The notes under the pieces: model-generated
What the model was told of the DNA's origin: nothing
Databases searched by the model: none
Seen by the model: only the letters and a program-made list of their open reading frames with translations
Position numbers and translations under genes: made by a program
Assembly: GCA_013396635.1 (NCBI GenBank)
Contig: WBMW01005037.1
Location: 2,027,463-2,091,462 of the forward strand
Reading direction: 5' to 3'
DNA: 64,000 bases
Origin: Penelope pileata
Lineage: Eukaryota; Chordata; Aves; Galliformes; Cracidae
Shown: one piece after another, positions 37,202-48,875 of the stretch
How positions within the stretch are numbered: position 1 is the stretch's first letter
How the letters are laid out: each line of letters begins with the position of its first letter

Positions 37202-39496
37202 GTGAGTTGTGACCTGGGGACCAGATCCCCCATGCCAGGATGGGACATGGAGCTGGAGCCCGGGCTCTGGGCACCAGCAGATGGGGATGGAGGTGGGGAC
37301 TGGAGAGCAAAGGCATTCTCCACAAAGGGGGGTAAAGCCTCCATCTCCTAATTGTTGTTTTGTTTTTCCTTCTGGATTTCTTATCATGATTACCAACCAA
37401 ATTAAGAGTCTTGGCTTAATCATCTAAATCCCCCAGATGTGGATGAAGGAAGCATTACTTTCTGTGGCTGCGACCACAGAATCACCCCCATTGACAACGG
37501 CAGTGGCTATTCACCTCTGGCAGTCCTTGATGAAATGACATTTGGCAGAGGGGTTTATGCATCCAAAGAGGATTGCTGTCTCCATGGTGGAGATATCGAT
37601 CACCAGCCCTAAGATGGAGCAGCTCCTGTCAACACACAATTTAGTTGCACAATGCCACATTTCCTTAGTGACAGGAGAGATTACACAGACGGGAAAATAA
37701 TTAGGCTGCTCAGAGTCTAGAGTGGGATGTTCACTGGGTTTTACAGAGAGTACATCACAATTAAACACTAGCAGTTGTCACTGATTAGAAAATGTCCAGA
37801 TTCACAGACAGTTTAGGCATACATGCCCACACCCAATTGCACACCTACACTGAGTGCACGTGTGGTGCTTGCAGATATGCAAAGGCACACAAACAGCTTT
37901 TCTGCTGCATCAGGCCAGGTTCCTTGGCAAAGCAGTGGTAGAACTGATTACTCATTTTCAATATGATTAAAGCTAACACTATCTAGGGATCTAAACCCAG
38001 GTAGCCCAAGAGAGAGACGGCGTAAGAGGTGCTCAGTGTGAGATGTATCTCTCCTCGCACGTTATGCCCCTGTTCTCTCTGGGACTGGGTCTGCTTCCTG
38101 CAAGGAACAGGAAAAGAAAAAATCTACTATACCAAAAAGCAGAGCTACAGTGACACATTAAAATTTCATAAACTCCAAGCATAAATAATAGTAACCTATG
38201 ATACAGCAGTTTGCTGAATGGAATTGTACATTCATCCATAGTAAAAGCCAAAACCTATCTTTAATCATGAAAACAGAGCTCTAGGAACACACTGGGGCAA
38301 ACTGTTGTTTCTTGTTTGCTTTCCTATATGAAAAGCACTTTAAGCAGCAATCAATTATGTAGTGACTGCATTTGCTTTGAGCCAAAGGAGTAGAGAATTC
38401 TGCTAGCAGTTAGTGTGAATTTATGCACTGTGGTTGCATTCACTTTTTTTCTTCTTCTTTTAAAAGCCGTGAGTGATTTTAGGAAAATATTGAATTTACA
38501 GGCACATTATGAATGGTGAACTATCAGGATGGTAGCTAATCAAGAGCTTGCAGCAGCTCAACATGATCATTTATAAATGCATATGTCTGCCCCTGAAGAA
38601 AAGAAATCTTTGCTGAATTAATTCTTCACAACAACATTGAGAAACTCTGCTTGTAAGGGCTGGATGGGCCACATAGTGCTTGGCATTGCTGAGGGGGCCA
38701 TGCTGCTGATGTACTCCAGCACACGTCTATTTATCTTTTGCTAGACAGTGCTCAGACTAACAAAAAGGTCTGCGGTTTCCACTGAGATAAATGATCCTGG
38801 GGAGCATCCTCCTGAAAATGAGACCTATGTTGTTTATAAACCCTTTACCAGCTCAGAGCTGATGATCTCAGTTTTCCCAAGGAAAGATATTTCCGAAAGA
38901 AAAAAACAGCTAAACATTCTCGTTGAAAACATTGTCTTGTGATGGTGAGGATATGTTCCAAAAGCATGCTTGTCCCCAGAATAGAGAATGCCATCCCAGA
39001 GTACAGACAAATCCCAACCAGGGACCCACTGAATGAGTTGATGCAGCTCTCACTGCCTGGGGGAGGAGATCTCTGCATCTGTTACAGGATCTTGGCTTTT
39101 CTGCAGCCTCTGTATACCAGAGCTGCAGCCAGAAAAGTCAAGCTAATGTATATGCATGACGCAGAAGAAAATTTCCATTTGGTTTCTCAGTTTCAAGCAT
39201 GTCTATTTTCAAAGGCAAAATGAACACGAGGCAAATATCCCATCCAGTCCCAGGGCATAAATGAGTTTCTAACTGGTACTGACTGGGGCAAGACCTTTGT
39301 AAAGGCATTTGATCTACACTTGGCCAGGCCCAGCTGGAACTGCAGGGTGCCTGCACTGACTCTCACTGACAAACCCATGTCCCTAACAGAAAGGTTAGCT
39401 GGAAGAAAGACTCGTGTTTTTCTCACCCTTGTGACTTTGAATTATTTCAATTCTCCACACTCTACTTAGACTTCTATCTTTCATCTGTTCTTCCAG
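37202..39496 (+). other. NTSR1: Intron 3 of NTSR1
   Basis: The intron is about 2.3 kb, from a GTGAGT donor to a TTCTTCCAG acceptor. It contains a 69-codon open frame without a usable start at 37406-37612 and a gag-like relic from 38748. Both are described separately. The rest shows nothing I recognise. Confidence 0.92.
38748..39223 (+). mobile_element. Broken gammaretrovirus-like gag (capsid) relic
   Basis: Two consecutive open frames in different phases look like parts of a retroviral capsid region. The first (38748-38942) contains Tyr-x-Pro-Phe-Thr-Ser-Ser-Glu-Leu at 38835-38861 and ends in a helix-like Asn-Ile-Leu-Val-Glu segment. This has the shape of the capsid N-terminus of gammaretrovirus-like gag proteins. 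After a stop and a phase change, the second (38939-39223) shows, in the expected order, an Arg-Asp-Pro-x-Asn-Glu stretch followed by Leu-Pro, a Tyr-Arg pair at 39083-39088, and a basic then acidic stretch ending Ala-Glu-Glu-Asn-Phe. The frameshift and stop codons mark it as dead. Degraded similarity might continue to about 39420. I see no LTRs, protease or pol. Single-motif resemblance by eye is weak evidence, so this stays tentative. Confidence 0.4.
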
Positions 39497-39746
39497 TTTC
39501 CTTTACAACTTCTACCACTACTTCTACATGCTGACAAATGTCCTCTTCTACGTCAGTTCAGCAATCAACCCCATCCTATACAACCTGGTGTCTGCAAATT
39601 TCCGACAGATCTTCCTTTCTACGCTCACGCTCCTGTGCCTGCCATGGAGGAAGAAGAAAAAACGACTCGCCTTCACCAGGAAATCCAACAGCATCTCCAG
39701 CAACCACACTTTTTCCAGCCAGGTCACAAGGGAAACTACATACTGA
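39497..39746 (+). CDS. NTSR1: NTSR1 coding exon 4: TM7, helix 8, C-terminal tail and stop
   Basis: This exon completes a split Asp codon and adds 82 residues plus TGA (39744-39746). FLYNFYHYFYMLTNVLFYVS opens TM7, whose pocket residues Phe, Tyr, His and Tyr match those used for neurotensin binding. The NPxxY motif is present as NPILY. Helix 8 (NFRQIFLSTLTLLCLPW) is followed by a basic patch (RKKKKR) and a Ser/Thr-rich tail ending VTRETTY, which suits GRK phosphorylation and arrestin binding. Mammalian NTSR1 has two nearby cysteines in helix 8 that are palmitoylated. Here only one remains (Cys at 39636-39638), and the other position is Leu. The acceptor TTCTTCCAG lies directly before 39497, and phase 2 matches exon 3. 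The three exons encode 180 residues, agreeing with the C-terminal part of a receptor of about 420. Confidence 0.96.
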
Positions 39747-42700
39747 AGCCAAAGGAGGAAAAGAAATGCATTTCATGGAGTCAAAACTTGCGAGAGGCCT
39801 CTGTGACTTTCATGTATGGTCTCCAAATTCATGTAACACAAGTGTGTTTAGCAGAGTCATTTATGTTGGAGAAATAGGCTTCGTTCTGCCAGTAACTTTG
39901 AGGTTATTTTAAAGCATTGGCCTTGCCTCCTGTGAGTAATGTCTACACAATTTGTAACTTCGGTCTGGCATAAATCCAGGTACAGTGTTAACTGGGAAGC
40001 CAATATATGTTAAACTTAGGCAACTTCATACTGCATTTTATCCTTTTCTCAATGCAGAGATGCCATGTTCACACCCAAGGGTTTGAGATCATGCCTCTTG
40101 GTGGCACTGAGCAGAGTCTAATGAGGAGAAAGCAGTTTCAAAAAGAAAAGGATGGTTTTGGCAAATGGACGTGCTCATCAATGGGATATTCAATGAGCAA
40201 GGAGTGAAAACTCAGGGAGTCAGGTGGTTGGTTTAGAAATACATCTAAATTCTTATGAATATGACCTGGGTGCTCAAGAGAGCCGTTCTGGCTCCTTGAA
40301 CTTAAATATCAACAGATGATGCCTTACTTAGATTAGGGTGGGTATAACCTGGGGGAATGGAAATCATCTTTCACTTTAGGGCATATATAGTGCCTGGCAC
40401 AGTGAGCCTCACTCTCATTGGTATTGGTATTGCAACACCAATAGGTAACAGAGTCTCTGGCAAAGTCAAAAATGTAGAAACTGTGTCCAGATGGATTGCT
40501 GAAAAAGAACAGAAATGGAAAATCTTACTTATGCCACACAGCCAAACGCTGCTTCTTTCGCCAGGGAAAACAGTTAGCTGGCCTGCATTAAAGAGGTGAG
40601 AAAACAGCAGGCTGCTGAGGGCTCCAGTCTGCTGATATAAGAGCAACCACTCCAGTTCTGTGGGACTTTCAGATTTTTCCCATTATTTTCACAAGCTGAC
40701 ATTTCATAGGATATTAGCTGTAGGCAGCGAGTCCTTTTTTCTACCTTTTATTTCTTCTTGCTACCAAATCTGTTCGCATAGTGATCTGCACACAAAAATC
40801 TTCAGATAGCACAAATGAAGAACGCGAGGTCTAAGCTGGAAAGCCTTAGCTCTAAAACTTTCTTTTAACAAGGCAAAAGAACAGGGGTGAGACCTGTTTA
40901 TGGCAAATCAGACAGTCTGGCACGGTCAGAGGTTGTGCTGAACCCTGACTATGAGCACATTCTGAACAGAAACCAGGATCAAAATAAGAGAACATAAAGC
41001 ATATTCTTCTCTTTCTTTCCCCCCCTGATTCTTGCTTTGAATTTGAAATTTCCCAGCTGGCCACAATAGGTAGCATGACATTTCCTCCCATATGGTTCCA
41101 CCTCTAACAGCCAGCTATGAGATGCAACAAATTGCCCAAGAGCCTTTGGCACCAGAAATCAAGGGCCTCTGGGACAAGCTAAAGGGCTTTCCCTTTTCCC
41201 TGCCTGGTCACAGCACCAGATGGTGACCTGCATGAACCTGGGAAGCAACCCATCATCATGTGCAACCTGTGCAGTGATTTTGCTGAGTGACCTTATATTC
41301 CCCTTCTAAAACAAACTAAATCAAGGCTGTCCTTTCTTGCATGCACCTTGCCAGATGCATTCCTCATCAATCCCACCAAGTGAACCACCAATTATGCTCA
41401 CACAAAGGTGAGCCAAACACATCCTATCAGGGAAACCATGCATTTTGTTAAAGGTCTGGCCTTTACAAAGTGATGCAGTCACAAACCATTACCAGGAATT
41501 CAAACAAACTCTGAAAAAGAGGTGAGCCACGTTAGGGCAAAGGGCAGACTGGAGAGCGTTGGTAATAATTTTAAGTTTTAGTCTCATCTGCAGTTGCTGC
41601 AAGAAGGGTTATTCTCTGGTGGTGACAGACACCACTGTTTGTTTCTGCTGCTCAGAATGACTGTGGGAAAGAAGAAGTGGACCATTCCTGTTCAAAAGCA
41701 CAGAAATAATGAGATTCTCTATAAAGAGAGGTCCAGGGGGAGCTCTGGGAGAAGAGGCTCTGTGCACATCCCTGCACACCTGCATGGGTCCTTAGGAGAG
41801 TGGGGCTTGCCTCTTTATGATGACAAGCCAGAAGTGACCCTTGGCTCCATTTAGCTTTCCAGCTTTGTCCATCCCTGTCACTCTGCAGCCACTGAGCACT
41901 CATGGTGTATAGGACCAGTCTCAGTGCTGGACATGTGGACGTGGCCCCATGGGTGAAAGGAGGACACTGCACAATGCCCTCTGTCACATAGCAATGCAGG
42001 TCAATTCCTAATACATTAAGTGACATTTCCTGCTACAGATGTAGCATCTCGTGGGTTAGGCCCTATTGGGCTAAGGACATAGAGAAAATACCTCTGGAGC
42101 ATTTGCTGTGAGCTGTGAGTGACAGCTCTCTGCTCCTGAGGTGCTGATAACTGGCAGCTGTACAGAGCTAGCAACATGGTAGATCTGGCTGCCACCAGCC
42201 ACGACCTCCAACCACACCTAATAGGGACAGGAGATCATTTTAATGCCTACTACAGAACTATTCCAAAGGAAAGGGCTCAAAACAGAATTCAGTCGGGCTT
42301 TAGTTCCTTCTGATTCAGCCAAACTACAGGCTCCGTCCTGTCATGCCTTCTCTTAATTCCTTGCCCTGGGTGTACAAAACAGAGGGCAGAGTTTACAACT
42401 GACACAGCACTTTCATTGCTCTTTGACGAGAAAAAATGGTAAAGGGACAAAAAGAAAAAGAAAAAGCACAAAGGAGACTTGCTTCTCTTTGGAAATTTGT
42501 GAGGAAACAGCCAATGTTATCATTGTGTGTGTTAGAAATGGCTTAGGCAGGTTGGAAGAAGAAGCTATAGAGGATCAGTACATACTGCATCGTGGGCTAT
42601 GTAAAATGCACAGGAATAGCAGAACCATGTATAGCCCTGTGTATTCTTGGTTCGCTCACTGTTGCTACCTTCATCTAACACCTGTCCACTGAAGTTCAAT

Positions 42701-44432
42701 CAAACTACTCTGACGTTTATAGGGGACTGCAGCTGAGAGCAGCAGCCCTAAGAAGATGCAGGTTTGCATAGGCACGGGAGAGACACAGCACTCATGGCAC
42801 CTTGACAGCCTCCAGCTGACTAAGCTGAGGAAGGTGAGCTGGAAACACAGTAAATAACTCATGGACACAATCCATAACAGACCCTACAAAGCCAATCATC
42901 TCCACTGCTCTCACTGCTCTTGCACTAGCAAAGTCCAGGTATGATGAGCAGAGGAAGAGGAGGCTTAATGTCACACACTTAACACCGGCCTTCCAGGCAA
43001 GACAACATTTAAATGGTTCTGGAGAGGACCCAAATTTTTTAACTTCACTTCTAAATAGAGTCAACAGCTGGGAGGTGGTTTCTGAAACCTCTCGTGGAAG
43101 CTGTAACTGTGTTGCTTTAACTTTCATTAGGATTTAACATCCTATGTGTCTCAGTTGCTTTTCAATATCCACCTTTGAAATGTTTAATGTTATTAATATG
43201 CTTGTTAAACACCAACCTGCTGAAATGTGCTTGGTTATCTTAGAAAACACTGTACAAAAATTGTCTCACATACAATGTTTGGCTTTGATTTTCATCGCTG
43301 AGATACACTGGCAGCTTACAGAACTTTTGATCACAGCTCTGAGGAAGTGGTAGGTTTATTTCTGGTTTGACGTGAAAATGGGAACAAGCTGGAGTGAAAA
43401 TGAACTTAGAAAGTTTTCTGCAAGGTTTGTTGGGCTGCTCAAGTCCTGGGAGATTTATCCAAGCAGTTTGCTGGCTTCTAAAGCTCTGTTCCTGCAGTTT
43501 AATCTGGGAACAGGCCTGAGTCTACAGCCTTAACTTGAGATTGAAGATCAAAGCTACCTCTTCCACTGGGCAAATCTGACTATCTGAGTTGAGAAGTGGA
43601 AGTTACCGCTGATTTCATCCTCTTCCCCCTCCTCACCTAGTTTTGCTCTACTCAAAATAGAGTTTTAGTTGCCCCGAGCTCAAAGAAGTGAGGACAACTC
43701 ATTACAAGACCCCATGGCTTTGTAAAGGAAAGCGCAGTACTCTACTGAAGAAAAAGGTACAAAATGCCCAGTATATACTTAGGACATGGTTCTCTTTCTT
43801 TCCATGCCTTTTAACAGTGGTTGAACTGCTAACCCAACAAGGTTCAGTTTTAAACCTAGTGGAGTATAATTGGGTTTTGCCATTAAACAAAATGCATCCT
43901 CACATCCTTCGTATTTCTGTCTTGTCTGAATTCTCTGTTGGGGCGGAGAGGTGAGCATTCATGCAGCATGCCGTTAATCTATGCAAATTTCCTGTAAGTG
44001 TTTCAAACTGTTTGTTTCGACTAAAAAAATCTGTTAAACCCAGATGTGAAGTGCTGCCGGATGGATTCAGAGAGATTCCCATCTGAAGAGAGTTTATCAA
44101 GTGACCTCTTCAAATGTAATTTTGAGGTTGCGTTTATATTCACAGCCTTCTTGTCAAGGCCATCTATTTGGCAGGGTGTGAAATTAGATTTCCAAAGTCA
44201 TTATGCTATTCAGAAATTTCCCCCAGACAGGACTTTCTCACCAAAGGCCCGGTACACATCAGTGTTTCAACGCTCTGCTGAGCTTGTCTTTTCTGTAAAG
44301 TGCATGAGATCTCGCTTCAGTGACCGCACTCGTGAAGAAGAAAACTAAATTGAAAAATTGGAGAGGAGGGTTAGCAGGACACATGCTATAAACACAACAA
44401 TCACAAGACCTTTGCATTCATAGCATCAGTGA

Positions 44433-44438
44433 AATAAA
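44433..44438 (+). terminator. NTSR1: Possible proximal poly(A) signal (AATAAA)
   Basis: A canonical AATAAA is followed within about 25 bases by TGCTATTGCTGCAG, then by GTGTTGCAG at about 44463. The downstream element is only moderately GT-rich, so this may be a minor or unused site about 700 bases before the distal one. Confidence 0.3.
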
Positions 44439-45139
44439 AATCTGCTATTGCTGCAGACAGCTTGTGTTGCAGATTTGAGCAGAGCATCTGTGTGGCTACC
44501 ATTCGTGCATGCCCTCGGTGGGGGCTGTGCATTCATATGGCTGAGAGTGCTGGAGTTTTCCTGTGCAACGTGGTGAGTGTTAGTCTGATATCTTCCTGGT
44601 TGTGTTGTTTGGTAGCTGTTTCAACAAAGCTATATCTGCTGGAGCTCTGTCTGATTCTTTAAATTACAGATGAACAACTTCTGTTTTCAGTTTGTATTCG
44701 TTTAGTAGGGAAACAGAAGTTGCTAAAATTCTTGGTGCTGTGTCCTGGCTTTGTGATCAAGAGTCCTTCCCCAGCCGTGCCACCTGATAGTCCTGCACAT
44801 ACTGTATTTACAGCAAACATTTTTTAAAGTGCACCTTTTCATTTTTCTGAAATACAAAATGTTGATGTGCTTTATTTTCTGTGGCCTGTTGTGCAATGGG
44901 AAAAAAATGAATGTTAAAAGTGTGTCAGCGTCTCCTTTGTAAGAGTTTCTGTGACAAAGGGAAGTAAAAGGGTATGAAATCCTTTTGTATGGGAAACACT
45001 CTTTCAGTGTAACATGCTATTATTGATACTGTGTTTACTGATCAAACTGTAATGAAATGGTTACTTCCTGATATTAGCCTTTGTACTGTATGGTATTTTA
45101 CTTTATTTTGGTTTATTTCGTCATTAATTGAACCTAAGA

Positions 45140-45145
45140 AATAAA
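45140..45145 (+). terminator. NTSR1: Probable distal poly(A) signal of NTSR1 (AATAAA)
   Basis: AATAAA sits in U-rich sequence (TTTATTTTGGTTTATTTCG just before). It is followed by a candidate cleavage zone around 45155-45162 and then a GT/U-rich downstream element (GGTTTGGGCTGATTTTGTTT, about 45160-45179). This is the best-formed cleavage and polyadenylation context I saw on the + strand after the receptor stop codon. Confidence 0.5.
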
Positions 45146-48100
45146 TACCTGAATTTAAGGTTTGGGCTGATTTTGTTTAACCTGGTAGCTGTGCCTGGAT
45201 CATACATCCTGCTCATCAGGACTGGCTGCCTGGCTGTGCTGTAGCCCTGTGAATCACATCGACATCACCCTGACAGCTGCAGTCCTCTGCAGAAGGGTCC
45301 CAAGCGCTCCTCTCCCAAAGCCTGCAGGCACAAAGCAGCATCCAAACATCAGCTAGGGTGTGTATCTGCAAGGAGGCAAACACACAGAGGAAACACTAGG
45401 TCTGACAAATACTCTGATCAGCAAAGTTCATGCTGAGAAATCCCTCCTGAGACCTGGTAAAAGCAAAGAGAATCCATGCTGGTTCACAGCCCAACCTGCT
45501 GTGATGTTAGGAGCAGCAACAGAGAACATCCAGCTGCCGGTCGAATCCCGAGGCTTTGAGAGTGTGACAAGCCTGAGGTGTGGGAGTGGAGATCTTCCAG
45601 CCTTCAAGACAGACCTGTGCTGCACGGAGGACAGCTGCTGTGCTGAGATCCAGGTGGTACAGCAAGAGTCTTGCTGTTTCCTGAACTCCTTGTTTCTCTT
45701 CCCTGCCTGTTTTCCCCTGTTGTAGGGCAAGAATTAAAAATGTTGCATCTCAGCCATTATTTCTACAGCAGCTTCACCCAGAGCACTGAACAGGCTGGGG
45801 CTTTGTGCACCAGGAGCTGAGTGTACACAGTGGAGAAGACAGTTCTCACCCCAGAGAATTGGCTGCTGAAAGACAAAGCAGGTTTCCAGGGCCTCAGCTG
45901 TGAAATTTCCCCTCCTACCTTCCTCCTTCTTTTGCATGACCCACTTTCTCCTGGCACTGATTTTTCTAGCACAGATGTAATTTTGTAGGAACAGGATACT
46001 TAGGTATTGCCCACTACATTACAGTGTCTTTACACTTAGCAAAAACGAGCCACCTCCATTCTCCCTGCAGTTCCCCATTAAAATTCTGTCATAAAGAAGC
46101 TCAGCTGAGCGACAGGAAAATGCACAAAACGTTCATTGTTTTCAGCCATTCAACCTACCTGTTTTGATTTCTAGCAGCACAAAAGGTTGCTTGGAAAGCA
46201 ACAACAAAATAAAATTTAAATATTTGGAGTCATTCATGGTTACAAAACTCATCTTTTAAAACCTCGCTGAGGAGTACTGCCTCTCCAAAAGCATTTTGAT
46301 GCTGCTTCCAGATGAGAAGAGCAGGGTCTTCTATTGTCCCTACTTCATCAATTATTGAAGAATCAAATCATTTATTTGACGGATTCTTTTATTTGGTATT
46401 CAGCCCTGTTCTGTTTAAAGGTGTATTCTCAGTCTGCTGCCCACAGAGCTGCAGTTAATGTCTTCAGCAGTGAAAATCCATGATATGCAGCAATGTCCTT
46501 TTTTCCTGCCTGCCTGAGATTTTCGTGCAGAGCAGGATGCTCCCAGTGGAGGCTCCATTGCTCATGCAGAAACCCAGACCAGGTTCAAGCTGGGGTGAAA
46601 ATGTCGCCCTCTACTCATGACTCCTCTAGCTCAGAACTGATTCCTTGAAAAAGCAAAACTCCCAGACACCAGGGAGCCATGCCCTACCTATGAAACCCTC
46701 CCTGCCAATCTCATGCAATCGGGCATCACATCACATCCCACCAACGCAAAGGAAAATAAAACACCGTAGATAGTCAGTGAGCTTCTCTTTCTTTTCAAAA
46801 GACAAAAGGACTGTGCTTCAGGCAAGAAGGAATGCTTTCAATTTGGCCCATACTTCTCATTTCAATTTTAAAGGTAATTTCCATAGTTCACAAGAGGAAA
46901 ATTTCAGATGCTTTTTGAAACAAACATTGCATTTTAGTAAATGGCTTCATAAAACTTAATAAACATCCATCCAGAAGTTAATTTATTTTAAATGTCTTTA
47001 AATCCTCCTCTGCCTTATTGAATTCATTTGAACTGTAGATCAGGTTGCAGTATATTCATAAAGGTATTTAAGCAATAAGGCAGAGCATCCTGGTTATTAT
47101 TACAAGTCTCATGTGGGCTGTGAAGTATGAAGCAAAGCGTGAAGAGACTGTGGGCACTCACTTGCAAAATCCCTCCCGTAGTACACGAGCACAGATACAG
47201 CCCTGAGTGCTGATGGAAGCTGCATCAGGCAAAATGCTGCGGTGAATTGCTGGGGCAGTCCTGCAGGGTGAGCATTCGCCAGCCACTGCCTGGTGCTGGG
47301 CTCACTCAGTTCTGTGCCACGGGGAAAGGTTGGTGGCAGCAAGTGTTAGGGTGGGACATCTGAGCCCACCAGGGACTGTGATTGCTAAAGAGAGAGAAGG
47401 AGAGAGGACACAAGTATTTCATTCTTGATGACAGGCTTTCTGAAAGCAAATAATGGGAAGAGTCTGAAAAACTGATGTTTGTCCCAGAGATGGCCAGAAT
47501 ACCATTGCAGGTGTGAACACAACAGCCACATGGTTGTCCAAGCATACACTCAACATAAATTTTCAGTCTTTCCAGTGCAGACCTCATTGTCTTACTTGAA
47601 AGTACTGTATGGCTCAGCTGCTTTGTGTCACCAGCAACATGACATTTCATTACACTTGGTTGCTTCTCTATGAAATCCTGGAGAAATGGGAAGCAATATC
47701 CTCCATCCTTTTAACACAAAAATGTAAAACCATCTTGTAAAGCAGGAACAGCCCACTTTGTCTCCTTTCACTCTGCTGCTGTTCTGCTATGCACGGCTGA
47801 CATGGGTAGTGTACACATATCAGCTTCATTGTGAACTGAAGTACAAAAAGGATTGATTATGAACACATGGCCTAGATGATCTGCTTCAAGATCTGCAAAG
47901 ATGCAGAAAGAATAATGAACTCCTCACTTGTGAATAACATCAGTATCTCGGACGCACCATTTCATCCTCCTTCATCCCAATAAAATGCAGCATGAAGATG
48001 ACATGCTGTACTTTGTCATCGCACCAGCTTCAGTCACATTAAAGGCTGTACCAGTTAGAACAGAATTTCCTTGTTCCTTCCTTCTGCTTGTCTTTTCTCC

Positions 48101-48644
48101 TATCTTTGGAAGCTATTTATTAGGAAGGGTATGTCCGACACATATGCAATGCAGCTCTCAGCCTCAGGCAGTCAAACACATCATAATTAAACAGGTCTGA
48201 GTCCTCTGCAACTCATCACATTAACTATATAATCTCCAAGGAAAGCATTCACATAATATCTTTGTCTGATAAATGTCTCAGGGTTGAGTAGGTATTTGCA
48301 CTATGTCACACAGGCCCATGGTTTGTCTCCCTGTCAAAGACAAATGTGCAAGGGAAGAGTCCCAGAGTCAGAGCTAGAAGGGAGGTTTGTGAAACTATTT
48401 TTTCTCCAGAATTGTGTGAAGGAAAAGATGCTACACAGCCAAACCAGTGTTAACATCACAGTTACTCTTAATAACCTGAGCATGGACTGTACAATGTAAC
48501 ACTGGCTCCTCCAAAATCACATTTGCTGCGGAACAGCCCCCCTGGGCTCAGCTGGAGAGTGAACACTGTGGCTTTTGCCATCCTGTACCTACGTGCAATC
48601 CACAGTCACTTGTGGGCTTGCCAAGACCCCAGCATTTCAGGAAC

Positions 48645-48875
48645 ATAATCGAGATGTAATGGCAGTCATTATCAAGCTCTAACAGTGTTAGCACAATGCT
48701 AACAACCCAGCAAGCTCCATCTCTTTGCTGCTGCGAGGGTGCTCTTGTTTTATAGGTAAGGATTTCAGGAACAGAGAATAAAATAGATTCACTCAAGATC
48801 TCTAATGAAATCTTCCTGCAGGCCAGGGATTGAAACCCCGGTGTTTCCGGCTCAGTCAACTCTGATTCACCTTTT
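48645..48875 (-). mobile_element. MIR/CORE-SINE-like relic
   Basis: Read on the minus strand, this shows the order expected for an ancient tRNA-derived MIR-type SINE. First comes a decayed RNA polymerase III B-box (GGTTTCAATCCCTGG, about 48828-48842). Then comes a central CORE ending CTCTGTTCCTGAAATCC and CTATAAAAC (about 48744-48780), which parallels the family's CTCTGTGCCTCAGTTTCC and CTGTAAAAT. Last comes a tail with GGGTTGTTAGCATTGTG and an AGAGCTT segment (about 48678-48710). Divergence is high, as expected for copies predating the bird-mammal split. The borders are approximate. Confidence 0.6.

Larger units (their letters stand above)
39747..45165 (+). other. NTSR1: Probable 3' UTR of NTSR1
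   Basis: No further splice-and-code signal follows the stop. The last 500 bases (about 44640-45165) have the U-rich, A/T-rich texture of a terminal 3' UTR and end at a clear AATAAA with a downstream GT-rich element. If the distal signal is used, the UTR is about 5.4 kb. Nearer signals (ATTAAA at about 40588 and AATAAA at 44433) would give shorter forms. Open frames inside it, such as 100 codons at 44046-44348, have no recognisable domains. Continuity of the UTR over the whole interval is inference. Confidence 0.55.

Noticed and set aside
44046..44348. 100-codon open frame in the probable NTSR1 3' UTR
   Set aside because: Unrelated to any family I recognise, and far downstream of the receptor stop codon.
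45536..45556. tRNA-like motif GGTCGAATCCCG
   Set aside because: One base short of a B-box and without any cloverleaf partner upstream.
47866..47895. CR1-like GGCCTAGATGATCT
   Set aside because: Only about 14 bases resemble the CR1 3' region and nothing before or after continues the match.
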